Of a stretch of 64,000 bases of DNA, positions 23,739-35,964 are shown piece by piece. Under the pieces are notes generated by a model that was given only the letters and a program-made list of their open reading frames with translations, was not told where the DNA came from and did no database searches. The DNA lies in NCBI GenBank assembly GCA_029216955.1, contig JANAVB010015600.1, forward strand, positions 29,980,874 to 30,044,873. The letters run 5' to 3'. The stretch comes from Iris pallida. Its lineage: Eukaryota; Streptophyta; Magnoliopsida; Asparagales; Iridaceae. Positions within the stretch are counted from its first letter, which is position 1; each line of letters opens with the position of its first letter. Both the position numbers and the translations under genes were made by a program.

Positions 23739-24500
23739 CACTACCAAAATAACCAACTTTAGCGACGGCCACATCCGTCGCTCATCCGTCGGTAACATAA
23801 ATTACCGACGGAATAGCGACGGATATTTGATGAAAATGGCCGTCGGGAAATACGTCGTCGCTAAAATTTGTCCGTCGCTAAGCCGTCGGACAAATGATTA
23901 ACCGACGGACTAGCGACTGATTACCGACGGTTGCCTTTCAATGGTTTAGCGACGGATTAGCGACTTGTTCCCGTCGGTTTACATGCCATATAATATTAAA
24001 ATATCCGTCGCTAAGCCGTCGTAAATAGGTCGGTAAAAGCGTATCAGAGAGGTTCCTGATACGCAAAATCAGTCGCTATTCCGTCGCCATTCCGTCGTTA
24101 ACCTCGACGTTATAGCGACGGATTAGCGACGGGTAGGGCGTCGGCCTGGTTCTGGAAAGCTTCCATATTTCCAGAACCATGTCGACGGATAATGGGTCGC
24201 TAAGCCGTCGCTAGTCCGTCGTCATCCTCGACAGATTAGCGACGGATTAGCGACCCACTATCCGTCGCTAAGTCTCTGGAAACCTACCATATTTCCAGAA
24301 CCATGTCGACGGATTTGCCGTCGCTAGGTAGTCGATATTCCGTCGCTAATATTCCAGTTAGCGACGGAAGTTCCGTCGCTAGTTCGTCGCTAGCTCGTCG
24401 CTACCTGCAAATTTATTTCAACTAGTTAGCGACGGATTCGCCGTCGCTAGGTAGTCGCTAGGTGGTCGCTAACTGCAAAATATTTATATCACCCAGTTAG
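23739..24500. repeat. Distal subterminal array of CACTA-2
   Basis: Dozens of TAGCGACGGA/TCCGTCGCTA units on both strands. Embedded hairpins: GGTTCTGGAAA (24149) with TTTCCAGAACC (24169), and TCTGGAAA with TTTCCAGA (24275-24300). The array continues after the solo LTR to about 27545. Confidence 0.9.
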
Positions 24501-25159
24501 TGTCACCCCCATTTCTCGTATTTCGTATTTTGTGCGTATTTTGATTTTATCATGTATTTTAATTTTCTGTACTTGCAGTATTCCTGGCTTCTCGTATTTT
24601 GCTCGGTTTTATTTTGGAGGAGACTTGGCTTGGTTTGACTTGGTTTAGCATGGTTTGGTTCTATTTTGGTTTATTGTTGGACCATCCTAACCTATACTAC
24701 CCCTCAAGCTCACCCCACCACCACCATTTAATACCATTCCCCTCTCTCTCTCCTCACATTTACTTTTATTTATTTCCCCCACCAAGAAACCCCCTTCTTC
24801 CTCCATCCTCCAAACCCTAGTGGAAGAGAGGCAAGTTGCATCTTGCCAAACATGAGAATCCACTTTCATGAGTTCATCACTTAGCTTAGCTCATTGGGAG
24901 TAACTTTAGTTCTTTGTATTCTCGGATTTGGGGTTTTGTGGAGCTTGAATCTTGTACTTTACATTTTCGGATTTTACATGTTTTGATGTGTTTTGGCCGA
25001 TCTTGGGTGGGATTTGATGTGCTCATGTGGTAGAGAATCAAATTTCACCCAAGATGGACCCTTGGAAGTTTGGATTTGGAGCTCGGATGGCCGAGTTGTG
25101 ATGTTGCTAAGTTTTCGGCCATGGTGTTCTTCTTTGGGAAGAAGATGACTCTGTGGTAG

Positions 25160-25690
25160 CCGATGGCGCCTATTTCCCCTGCGTAGGTCCGATGGCGCCT
25201 ACTTTGGCCGCTTGCCCTTGCAAGTGCGCCTCTTGGCCGCACGCTCCTTAGCGCTGCGCGCCTCTTCCAAACAGAACGCTTCATAGCGCCTGTTCTCTTT
25301 GACTTGGCCGATGGCGCCTATTCTGTGAACTAGGCGCGGTGGGCCAATGGCGCCTACTTCTCCTTTGATTAGGCGCAGTTGGCCGGCCATCCTCGACTAG
25401 GCGCCATCTGTCCCATCAGACTAGGCGCCATCTGTCCCATCAGACTAGGCGCCAAACTGTCCCATCAGTGGTAGGCGCGGTTCATTCTATGGACTAGGCG
25501 CAGTTCATTCTATGGACTAGGCGCAGTTCATTCTATGAACTAGGCGCGGTTCATTCCCCATGACCTAGGCGCACTTGGGCCGGCCTTATTCTAGGCGCAC
25601 TTCAGTGAGCATGGTAGGCGCACTTTAGGGTGCTGCCTACTAGGCGCACTCTAGTGCCCTCAACCTAGGCACACTCTAGAGTGTTGTCAA
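25160..25690. repeat. TAGGCGC minisatellite in the solo LTR
   Basis: Units of 23-24 bp built on ACTAGGCGC: ACTAGGCGCCATCTGTCCC (25400-25460), then ACTAGGCGCAGTTCATTCT (25490-25550), with drifted copies either side and GATGGCGCCTA in the other orientation (25160-25350). GGCGCC is palindromic. Confidence 0.8.
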
Positions 25691-26672
25691 CCCCCCTTTT
25701 TGGCACACTCTAGTGTGTTGCCACCCTGGCCTGCCCTGGTGTACCTGCATCCCTTGTGCCCCCAGTATCTGCTTATTTCTGGGTTTTATTTTAATGAATT
25801 GGAGCTTCAAGGATTTTGTTGCCCACGTCACGACTTGGCTCGACTTGGCACTTTTGACACAACTTGGAGTTTTGCCATTTTCTTGATCTTGACATGATTT
25901 GAGTTGACTTTTCATAAATTGTGACTAGAACTATATAACTGGAACCTGTTAACTTGACAACTTGCTAGTGGCCCGCGGCGGCGCACTTCCTTGTAACAGG
26001 ACATGATAATATGATAACTTGACAACTTGAGCTGCTGAGGCAGGCTTACTTGACTTGCTACGTGACTTGACACCGTGGGTGTGCATCTTGTGCTTGATTA
26101 ATCTACTGGTCCAGTCTTGCATCATGTCTAGGACGTGAACATCTGGGTACCACGGCCAGAGGTTCACATGAATTCGGACTAGGTAAATGATTAGTTCTCA
26201 AAACTAGAACATGGAGATTTCCCGGCTACAGGCAATCCCGTTACCTGGGCGGCCTTGGAAATTGATGCTTGCCGACGAGTAGGGCACAATTCCAGCACAC
26301 TGTTAGGTGTTGCACCCCTTGATGGTACTTGAGGGTACACTTGTCTCTCGGACAATGTACCCACCTGAACCCAGCTCCTTGCTTGCGTTCTGGGTAGCCT
26401 GGATAGTCTGCAGGGCCTGTGGCTGATAGGAACATCTCATTGCATCTTGCTAGTAACTAGGTTGTGACAACCCTGGTTAGTTAATTTATCAAGCCGTAGG
26501 ACTTGCTTGGCCGTTGTGAAATGGTTGGCGTCTGGTCTTGTCTAGCCTTGTCTTGCTTGCCTAGTCTTGCCTAGGCCTGATCTAGTCCCTGTACCTGGCT
26601 CTCATCCCGAGCATGCTTGTCTTAATTTTATTTTTAGATAAATGGTCTAGCGCATGCGTTATTCAGGCGAAG

Positions 26673-26713
26673 GGTTACAATCCCGGTCCTTGTTTGGTTT
26701 AAGGGTTGTAACC
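26673..26713 (+). repeat. Conserved LTR hairpin, second copy
   Basis: GGTTACAA (26673-26680) pairs with TTGTAACC (26706-26713); the shared loop side reads GGTCCTTGTTTGGTT. It matches the hairpin at 6651-6713 in the Tekay-1 LTR. Confidence 0.7.
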
Positions 26714-27403
26714 TGGGAGACCGGAATATTCTCATGTTATGACCAGTTATCGCCCTATTGCATGTATTTCTTTCTCGTACCTTTATTTTCATTCCGACTT
26801 GATATGCTGGTTTTAGTTCTTGTGCATGGCCTCCTTTGTGGCACTTGCTCTTTCTGGGGTCTGACCCAGCTGGTTTTGTATGGCCAGATTTCGGAGCAGC
26901 TACCGAGGATCTACCGCAGTTCCAGCCCGATGGTGTCAACTAGAAGAAACCGGGGCCAAGAGTGGGTTTCTATTTTTGTACCGCTCACTCATATGTAAAT
27001 TAAATATTCTTTTGAGGCGTTTGCCGGCGAGCACCTGTTAGCTCGTATGTACATTTTCTTGATGCTGTAAACATGATGAACAGATCCTAGGGTTGATCAT
27101 GTATGATGTACTCTTTGCTAGTCCTGACATTTTGTAAGACTAGCTGCTTGATCATCCAATATGTAATATTTGGGACGCCTTGTATTTATATATTTGATGC
27201 TCAGACATCTTGTAATCTTAACACTTGCTTGAGATTGAGACAATAGGCTTGCTAATGACCATAGGAGACTGATGGCTTGTAGTTAACTCTCATATTTCTA
27301 GACAGCCGTGACCGTATACCGAGGTGTTTTCCATTTCGATATACGTAGCTGGCTGTGTATGCCCCCGCTCTCCAGTATTCTGGTTCTGGGGCGTTACAGT
27401 TAG

Positions 27404-27896
27404 CGACGGATATTCCGTCGCTCGTCCGTCGGTAACTGCAAATATTTATATAACCCAGTTAGCGACGGATTTGCCGTCGCTAGTTAGTCGCTCATCGGTC
27501 GCTAAAAGATATATCCGTCGCTAGTTAGTCGCTAGTCCGTCGCTAAATGCAACATTAATTAAAAAAAATTACAGAAACATTCTATTTCCTTTTCGTAAAT
27601 ATTACACATATTCATAATATCCAATATCCAAACATCCATGTACGATCAACAAATATCCAAATATCCAAATTCATAATATCCAATATCAAACAGAAATATC
27701 CAAACATCTATGTACAAATATCCAAACACAAATACACAAATTCATAATATCCAAACATTCATGTACGCTTTCAAAATATCCAGAATTCAAAATCCAAAAA
27801 CAGTACAAATATCCAAAAACAGTACAAATATCATTGAGATGGATCGCGTCGTCGTCTCGGCGCCGCCTCGGCTCTGCGGATGTACTCTTCCACCAT
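27404..27896. other. Rest of terminal array and 3' flank of the second gene
   Basis: TAGCGACGGA/TCCGTCGCTA units continue to about 27545. Then AT-rich sequence with repeated AAATATCC and ATATCCAA phrases (27600-27830) leads into the stop codon of the Transposase_24 gene, probably its 3' UTR. Confidence 0.6.
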
Positions 27897-29792
27897 CTAC
27901 GCCGGCACCTGGGACAACACATGCTCTGGAAGCGTGCGGAGCTGCTCTGGCGACATCAAGTCCATGAGCCCAATGAGCGCAGTATCCGGTACCAGGCGGA
28001 CCTCGGCAGAACGGTCAAATGAATAACGTCCAGGGTCGGAAGGACCGGCAACCGCACTAGACGTACCGGGAGCAGACGGATCTGGACCGGGAGGAGAAGA
28101 AGGACGCGGAAGGCGCTCCAGCACATCCGACATTAGACTCCGTATTTCCGACATATCGGAGGTGAGAGTCGCAAGCTGCGCCCTCATATCGTCCGACGGG
28201 GGCGCGGGAGGAGGCGGGGGCGGTGGATATCTCGGAGTCGCGCCCTGCAACGATGCCGCCATGGAACCTACGCCGTAGACGCGCCCTTTATTAAAGCCGC
28301 CGACAGACTCTACGAACACGTCGTCGTAGCGAGCGGCCATAGAAGAGGGCGTCTGGGTGGGCGTCGTTTCGCCGACAACCTCGGCAGGGGGCTCAATCTG
28401 ACTAAGGGCCTCACGATATGCAGCCTATCCAATGAATGTGTTTATACTATAAGTTTTCCTAAGTTATAATCTAAATCCTATGTTTCCCTAAGTTATAATT
28501 TGAATCCTACGTTCACCTAATTAAGTTAACAATAATTATATTTCTAATATAAATCTCATAAACGTAATTACTTACATCAGTCGCCTGGGCCCTCGCGTCG
28601 ACGAAGCTCCCGTCTGCCCGCCTCTTGTGTGTATGCAGGAATACATCGTAGGCGGTGACCGACTCCGGCTCTCTCCCCTCCTTTACCGCCCGTTGTGCCT
28701 GCATACGAAATATACGTCGAATTTAATTAACTACGTATATTAATAGTACCGAATTTAATAGTGAAACGAATTTGCGGTATCTCACCAAATCTGCACGCGT
28801 CGCTGCGTGGGGCTTTGAACCTCCCGTATGCAGACCAGCGGCCTGTCTGCTCGCCTTCGCTTTCTCTGATTTCTCCCTGTACTGAGCAGTATTCATCTTA
28901 TCCAACATCTGCTCGTAGTACTCCTCCCGGAGCCACTTTTTCCTCGAATGTGCCGTACGAACGTCGTACACCGCATCCCGTATCTTCTTCCCGACGGTGG
29001 CTTTGTAGGCCTTGCGAATCAACTCCTCGCGATGGGGGGGCCACCAGAACGTCGTCTGACATACAAATTAAATTATCACGTAATTAAAAAATTAGTGGAT
29101 TAAAGAATAATTAATAATTAACCAAAAGATATATATATACCTTCATCTCCTCGAGCCAGACGTACTGCATGTTCTGAGGCACCTCAGAAAAATTGAGGTA
29201 GGGGCCATGGTAGTTTTTCCGGATAATTTGCCCGAGTATCCGGGCAGCATCATACGGGAAAAACCTACAAAGAAGCAAAGACTGGATTATTAACTTGAAT
29301 AAATGAAACAAATTTAATAAATTAACTTAAATTTACTTACGTATCACCCGCGGGCCATAGCTCTCGTCGGTTCTCGCCTATCGGCCTCTCTGGAGGCGTC
29401 GGAGGATCCGCGGGTCCGCGGATGTACTCACCGGTAGCAGGATGAAGCTGAATCCGGGGGTACTCCGGAGCCCACCCTGCAGTAACTGATGGTGTACCCG
29501 CTGGTGCATCCGGGGGCGGAACAGATCCGCTAGCGGATGGAGTCTCAGGCCTCGATGAAGATGAAGGTAGCACAGAGATAGATCGACGGCGAGAAGAGTC
29601 TGTGGCCGGGCTCTCCAGGTCGGGATCGGAGGACTCTATATCCGGGGAATGTGGAAGACGACCACGACCGCTACCACCACGTCCACGGCCAGTGCCGCTA
29701 CCACCACGCCCACCACGGCCAGTACCGCCACCACCAGCACCACCACGGCCACGGCCACTGCCGCTACCAGCAGCACGAGTGGTAGTGACCAT
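27897..29792 (-). CDS. Transposase_24 (Ptta/En/Spm) protein, 5 exons
   Basis: Second gene of CACTA-2, likely the TnpA-type protein that binds subterminal repeats. Proposed exons (minus strand): 29792-29341, 29264-29141, 29055-28786, 28698-28576, 28424-27897, giving about 498 aa. All four introns are GT-AG and keep the frame. N-terminus is Gly/Arg/Ser-rich with low-complexity RGRGG; the middle carries the Transposase_24 pattern FFPYDAARILGQII, YVWLEEMK, then KASRQAAGLHTGGSKPHAATR; the C-terminus has a Pro-run and a predicted helix (MRAQLATLTSDMSEIRSLM). No internal stop. Known: this family accompanies TNP2 in plant CACTA elements. The function in DNA binding is inferred. Confidence 0.8.
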
Positions 29793-30054
29793 GACCTGTA
29801 AATAGAACACATAAATATAATTAACAATATAGAAGTATAAATGAATATAAAACTGAACTAAAATATATATACCAGCAGCAGGGCGGCGAGTGCCGTCAAG
29901 ACAATGAGAACTAAGAGTGCCATCTGTAAAAAGAAAATCATACAATAAGTAGATGATCGAACGACAAAAACATAAACTGAAATAAGAATGTGTCCGTCTA
30001 AACTGAATTCACTAAGTTAGTTGTAAGTGCTTCTAATATATACCGATATTTAAT

Positions 30055-33000
30055 CTAATCATCGTTATCGTCCTCGTCCTCATCGTCATCGTCATCGTTC
30101 TCATCCTCATTCTCATCGTCGACTTCATCTATATCATCATCCTCATCGTCGACTTCATCTGTATCATCATCCTCATCCTCATCCTCATCCTCTTCTTCTT
30201 CTTCTTCTTCTTCTTCTTCTTCTTCTTCTTCTTCTTCTTCTTCAGGCTCAATACTTGGGACAAGACGCCTCTTTCTCCCCTGGTTGACAGCTAAGTCTTG
30301 TATATCAACCTCTTCCTCCCCTCTATTTTCCTCAGCATGAGGTATATCGACATCTTCCACGTCCATGGTATCCGACTGTTGTCCCATGTATTGGGGCTTC
30401 TCGATCTGGTCCTCTTGGTATGCTGGGTCTCCAACGTTGAATGTATTTCTAGATTTAATCTTGCATACTGCCCACCAGTCAAATCGATCTCTACGACGCC
30501 TTGGATAGCTTGTATAGTAGACTTGAACAGCCTGACTTGCTATCGCAAACGTGTCGGACCCTCTATACCTCCTGCGATGATTTATATCGACGAATCTAAA
30601 TTGTTTATCGATTCTCCAACCGATATTTGGTCTCGTATCGAACCACTCACATTTGAACATCACAATATGCATATCATATGGGGCACTATATTGTAAATCT
30701 ACAATCTCCCGAAGCACTCCATAATAGTCAAAGTTCGGCTCGTCGTCATAGATGGTGCCTCTTATGCAAACACCAGAATTCTTGGTATCGAAGCCGTCAT
30801 TGAGAAATTCGGCATTTATAGCATGCTGAGTTGACTTAAACTTGAAGCCATTAACGACATAGCCTGACAAAGTCTTTGCATGCTTCTTCGGTCCCAATGC
30901 CAAATAACGAATGCTCTCATTTATGAGTGTTGTTTCAGGCAATAAAACCTGTAAACATGTATTGATAATTTAAATATTTTAGCTGCATATATTTTAATGG
31001 TAGCCGCATAACATATTATCTCAGTTACTTACGTATTTACGAAACCAGGACGGAAAGGTACAATCAACCTCTCTTTGAAGTCCCTCATCTGTAATATATG
31101 GTGTCCTCATTTTGACTTCACCTCTAAATACACTGTTAGAGAGAATAAAAATAAGTGTAGTCACTTAATTCACCAAATTAGAGATTATAACGAGGCGTAG
31201 TCACTTACTTCTCCAAATCTCTCACTTCTTGTATGTCACAATTTAACAAGACATATCGGTGAGCGGTATCATACTCATCGTCGGTCAACCACCGTTTCTT
31301 ACTAGCCCCAATAGGCTTGCCCCTTAAATTGAATATACCTCCATCCTCAACGTCTTCTTCATTCCTTTGAGGTCTATTTCGATTTGTCTCGACATGAGTA
31401 TCGAAATAAATGGAGCAGAAATTTGACACCTCCTCGATAAGATATGATTCGCATATCGAAGCCTCTATATGAGCCTTGTTGCCAACTTTCTTCTTTAGAT
31501 GGTGTAGGTACCTAAAGAGACAAATTATCTTGAGAATTAACAATGAATTATAAAATCCACTTAAATTTCACTTAAATTATATCGATTTTTATTTACCTTT
31601 CAAAGGGGTACATCCATCGATAATGAACAGATGCACCGACACGGGCTTCGTATGCTAGATGAATCGGTAGATGCTCCATGCTGTCGAAAAAGCCCGGTGG
31701 AAATATTTTCTCTAACTTGCAGATTGTTAAGACAATCTTCTCCTCAAGTCGTACCATATGTTGCACCGTCAGCTTAGTTGAACAGATATCCCTGAAGAAT
31801 GTAGACAGCTCGGCCAACGGAACCCATACAGCAGAAGGCAACAACTCTCTCAAAGCAATGGGCAGTAATCTTTCTATAAACACGTGGCAGTCGTGACTCT
31901 TCATTCCCGTTAGCTTGCGTTCATTGAGATCAACGCATCTAGACAAATTCGAAACATAGCCGTCGGGAAATCTTAAATTAGATATCCACTTGCAGATTAT
32001 TAATCTATCTTCCTTGCTCAATGTGTATGGCGCTATAGGCTTACTTAATTGTCCACCAGCACCCCTTTGTATCAAGTTCAGATGAGGACGCTTGCATATC
32101 TCGGCTATGTCTTGTCTTGCTTTTGGATTGTCCTTCGTCTTTCCTTTAATATCCATGACGGTATTGAAGACATTATCGAACACGTTCTTTTCGATATGCA
32201 TGACATCAAGATTATGCCTTATAAGATTATCTTTCCAATAAGGCAAGTTCCAGAAGATACTCCGTTTGGTCCAGTTATGGCTTTGTCCGAACCCCTCGAC
32301 ACGATGGTTCGATGGATCTTCCATTGCGGTGGGCAATTCCTTTACAGCTTCCCAAATATCGTATCCCGAAAATCTGGCAGGAGGTTGAGAAAATTCTTGT
32401 TTTCCATATCTGAACGCGTCCTTATTCTTTCTCCAAGGATGGGTCGCGGGCAGAAATTGACGGTGACAGTCAAAGAAAGAAGTTTTTTCTCCATGCCTAA
32501 GGCGGAACGCCTTACTATTTTCCATGCATATCGGACAAGACATGTTGCTGTGCGTACTCCATCCCGACAGCATACCGTATGCTGGAAAATCATTGATTGT
32601 CCACATGAGTGAAGCTCTCATCTGAAAGTTCTGTTTCCTGGAAATATCATAGGTCGTGACGCCGATCTCCCACAGCTGTTTCAGCTCATCCACCAACGGC
32701 TGTAAATATATATCGATGTTCTTCGTCGGATTTTTAGGACCGGGTATGATAGCTGTCAGAAACATATAAGGAGTCTTCATACACATCCATGGTGGCAGAT
32801 TATAAGGGGTAAGAATGACCGGCCAACATGAGTACTGAGATCCCGACTGTCCGAAAGGGGCGAAGCCATCAGCACATAGCGCCAGGCGTACATTTCTAGG
32901 CTCTGCAGCAAAATCTGGATGACACAAATCAAAATGTTTCCACGCCTTTCCATCCGAAGGATGTGACAATTCTCCTTCGTCCTTTATGCGTTCTTCGCTG

Positions 33001-33911
33001 TGCCACGTCATGTGTTCTGCTGTATTTAGAGACATATACATCCTCTGCAAGCGCTTCGTGATCGACAAGTAATGCATATACTTGTAAGGACGTCGTTTTC
33101 TAGTCGACTTTCCTTTTCCCTGTACTGGCTTGTAACGATCCGCATTACAGAAGCTGCAACTTTCTGATACGTAATTCTGTTTGTAGTACAACATGCATCC
33201 GTTGCGACAACAATCTATCTTCTCGTACCCCAGTCCCAGTTGTCGGACCATCATCTTTGACTTGTAGAAGTTTTTTGGTAGCTCTTTTGATTCCTTCGGT
33301 AACACCTCCTTGATTACTTCTGTGATCCGATTATAGCAAGCTTGTGGCAAGTTAAAATCAGACTTTATGTTCAACAACCGCATCGTCACTGACAGTGCGG
33401 AATGAGTCTCACAACCAGGATATAGAGAAGTATCTGCATCCTGAAACATGTCATAGAACTCCTTCGCCTCGGGATTAGGATCCTCCGGATCAAAATTAGG
33501 CCCTGCCGCATCATACACCATATCTCGTGCAAGGTTCTGCAGATCTCCATAATCAACAGAGCATCCGTGGTCTTCGATGACATCCGTTGCAGCATTATCA
33601 TCAAAAGCATAAGTAGCAGCTTCCGCAGCCTGTCTTTCCGAATATAGTTCACCTTGCGATGACCACAGGCCGTAATTACGTACGAAACCCTTACGGGTCA
33701 AATGATCTCTCACAGTCACCACTTCTTCGTAACGTCTATTGTGACATTTAACACATGGACACTTAATTTTGTTACCGTCCATGTACTGAGCTTTGCTCAT
33801 TGCATAATTAAGAAATACTTCCACGCCTGCCTGAAAATCGTCACTCACACCAATTCTACTCTCGTGTTGCCGTTTGTACATCCATGTACGATCAACAAAA
33901 TAACGACTCAT
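30055..33911 (-). CDS. TNP2 CACTA transposase with DUF4218 and DUF4216, 4 exons
   Basis: Catalytic transposase of CACTA-2. Proposed exons (minus strand): 33911-31597, 31511-31209, 31132-31033, 30948-30055, about 1203 aa. Introns are GT-AG (85, 76 and 84 bp) and all junctions stay in frame. Start chosen at MSRYFVDRTWMYKR, where the transposase-associated domain begins (1-85, Cys cluster CPCVKC at 51-56). TNP2 domain from about 165, with CC-x3-C (234-239), C-x2-C (252-255) and the conserved NLDVMHIEKNVFDN. DUF4218 follows (FFDSMEHLPIHLAY) and spans intron 1. Exon 4 holds DUF4216 (FVDINHRRRYRG, FDWWAVCKIK). The C-terminus is a long Glu/Asp tail encoded by TTC/ATC microsatellite (30058-30242). 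No internal stop. Confidence 0.88.
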
Positions 33912-33983
33912 CCTCAATTTGGATGTGAAAATCTGTATCGTAAGACAAACTAAACATAAGAATAGCCCGATACCGATACTCAT

Positions 33984-34229
33984 AAATTTGGATTAGGGTT
34001 AGGATGTTAGATATAAGTGAACTAGGTGATGTAGAGTACAATATAGGGAACTGTGAATGGACTGAAAGTTGCACATGAGAAGGTTCAATGAAGGGCCCAT
34101 AAATGGGTTCACATGATAAGTTAGTAAGAATCCACATCACTATACATACTCCCCCGTCTCAGGAGTGTGTCTGGCTCCTATTTAGAACAGCACAGGTCAC
34201 AACATGTCCAGAATAGCAAAATAGAGCTC
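33984..34229. other. Upstream of TNP2 in CACTA-2
   Basis: AT-rich 5' flank of the transposase gene. No further ORF. Likely 5' UTR and promoter, but no confident TATA box. Confidence 0.4.
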
Positions 34230-35083
34230 TACAATGTATATCGGTATCGGACTATTCCTACGAGTATTGGTATCGGCGATATCAATACTCGTGTGAATAG
34301 GAGATTGCAATATAAGTCTAAGCTATCTAGCTAACATGTATACTTGCATTTACATTGTATCATAACTTGTATCTAGTTACCTTACTAATCATGTATATAC
34401 TCTTAACATATATGTGAAGACACTATACTAACATGTATTTAAATCAAGGTTCAAAGTATCGGTATCGGAATCGGTATCGGACTATATATTCCTACGAGTA
34501 TTGGCATCGGCGATATCAATACTCGTGTGAATAGGAGATTGCAATATAAGTCTAAGCTATCTAGCTAACATGTATACTTGCATTTACATTGTATCATAAC
34601 TTGTATCTAGTTACCTTGCTAATCATGTATATAATCTTAACATATATGTGAAGACACTATACTAACATGTATTTAAATCAAGGTTCAAAGTATCGGTATC
34701 GGAATCGGTATCGGACTATATATTCCTACGAGTATTGGCATCGGCGATATCAATACTCGTGTGAATAGGAGATTGCAATATAAGTCTAAGCTATCTAGCT
34801 AACATGTATACTTGCATTTACATTGTATCATAACTTGTATCTAGTTACCTTGTTAATCATGTATATACTCTTAACATATATGTGAAGATACTATACTAAC
34901 ATGTATTTAAATCAAGGTTCAAAGTATCGGTATCGGAATCGGTATCGGACTATATATTCCTACGAGTATTGGCATCGGCGATATCAATACTCGTGTGAAT
35001 AGGAGATTGCAATATAAGTCTAAGCTATCTAGCTAACATGTATACTTGCATTTACATTGTATCATAACTTGTATCTAGTTACC
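34230..35083. repeat. 234-bp tandem repeat, about 3.7 copies
   Basis: Phrase AAGGTTCAAAGTATCGG begins units at 34446, 34680 and 34914, an exact 234-bp spacing, with a partial unit before. Each unit joins the TATCGG-rich end of the MITE (with GGCGATATC) to a flank running AATACTCGTGTGAATAGGAG to ATGTATTTAAATC. Short facing arms CGAGTATTG/CAATACTCG occur in every unit. Copies are nearly identical, so the expansion is recent. Confidence 0.92.
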
Positions 35084-35345
35084 GTGCAATATAAGTCTAA
35101 GCAATCTAGTATTGGTATCGGCGATATCGGTAGTATCGGCGGTATCGGATCGAAGTATCGGATTTTTTTTGGTATTGGAAAACAAATAATTATTAATAAA
35201 TTATTTACATTTAAAAACATATAATTTATACATTTAGGCATAATTTTAAGTGTTTTAAGTATTATTTCTTAGTAGTTTTGAAATTAAATGAAATTAAATT
35301 AAATGAAATAGTATTATTTCTTAGGATCGGGACATGCCAAACCGT
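35084..35345. mobile_element. TATCGG MITE-like sequence, second copy
   Basis: TATCGGCGATATCGGTAGTA, then AAACAAATAATTATTAATAA and TAGGCATAATTTTAAGTG match 23245-23450 nearly base for base in the same orientation. The left end has been drawn into the 234-bp tandem array; the right end runs into the C-tract. Confidence 0.6.
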
Positions 35346-35365
35346 ATCCGTATCGGGGAATACAA

Positions 35366-35795
35366 CCCATTCCCCACCCCCCCGACCCCCCTGTCCCCAT
35401 TCAACACCCCCCCGACCCCCCTGCCCTCTCCATTACCCACCCCCCCGACCCCCCTGCCCCCATTCCCCACCCCCCGACCCCCCTGCCCTCTCCACCCCCC
35501 ACCCCCCCGCCCCCCGAGCCCCCTGCCCCCATTCCCGACCCCCCCCGACCCCCCTGCCCCCATTCAACACCCCCCCCCGACCCCCCTGCCCTCTCCACCC
35601 CCCACCCCCCGACCCCCCTGCCCCCATTCCCCACCCCTCCGACCCCCCGACCCTCATTCCCCACCCCCCCACCCCCTGCCCCCATTCCCCACACCCCCCC
35701 CCGACCCCCTGACCCCATTCACCACCCCCCCCCGCCCTCTCCACCCCCCGCGAAGCCGACCCCCCCCACTCCCCCTCCGGCCCCAAAACCCAAAT

Positions 35796-35829
<34 letters not shown>

Positions 35830-35936
35830 CCTGGTAGAGAGAGAGAGAGAGCCGCGAGAGAGAGAGAGAGAGCCGCGCGCGAGAGAGAGAGAGCCGCGAG
35901 AGAGAGAGAGAGTTTTGGGGGGAATGAAAAATTCTC
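35366..35936 (-). other. C-tract and AG microsatellite leader of CACTA-2
   Basis: CCCCCCGACCCCCCTGCCC repeats (35366-35790), then AG microsatellite with GCCGCG breaks (35797-35915). Complemented it reads as a CT-then-G-rich leader like that of CACTA-1 (7418-7770). Probably 5' UTR or promoter. Pro-rich and Gly-rich ORFs here are not genes. Confidence 0.7.
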
Positions 35937-35964
35937 CCCCGTCGGTTCAATTTAAGTTAGGGCA

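Larger units (their letters stand above)
24501..27398. mobile_element. Solo LTR with 5-bp TSD
   Basis: TGTCACCCCCATTTCTCG ... TGGGGCGTTACA, flanked by GTTAG at 24496-24500 and 27399-27403. LTR-style TG...CA ends plus a perfect 5-bp TSD and no internal coding region define a solo LTR, the product of recombination between two LTRs. Its start TGTCACCCCCA and a hairpin are shared with the Tekay-1 LTR, but the body differs. Probably a gypsy LTR; orientation not settled. Confidence 0.88.

Noticed and set aside
29602..29827. ORFs opposite the Gly/Arg-rich exon of Transposase_24
   Set aside because: Antisense shadows; the exon model keeps frame across four introns.
34230..35083. CRISPR-like array
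   Set aside because: The 234-bp units are complete tandem copies without unique spacers, in a eukaryotic genome.
35278..35798. Pro-rich and Gly-rich ORFs
   Set aside because: Low-complexity C-tract of the CACTA-2 leader, no conserved domain.
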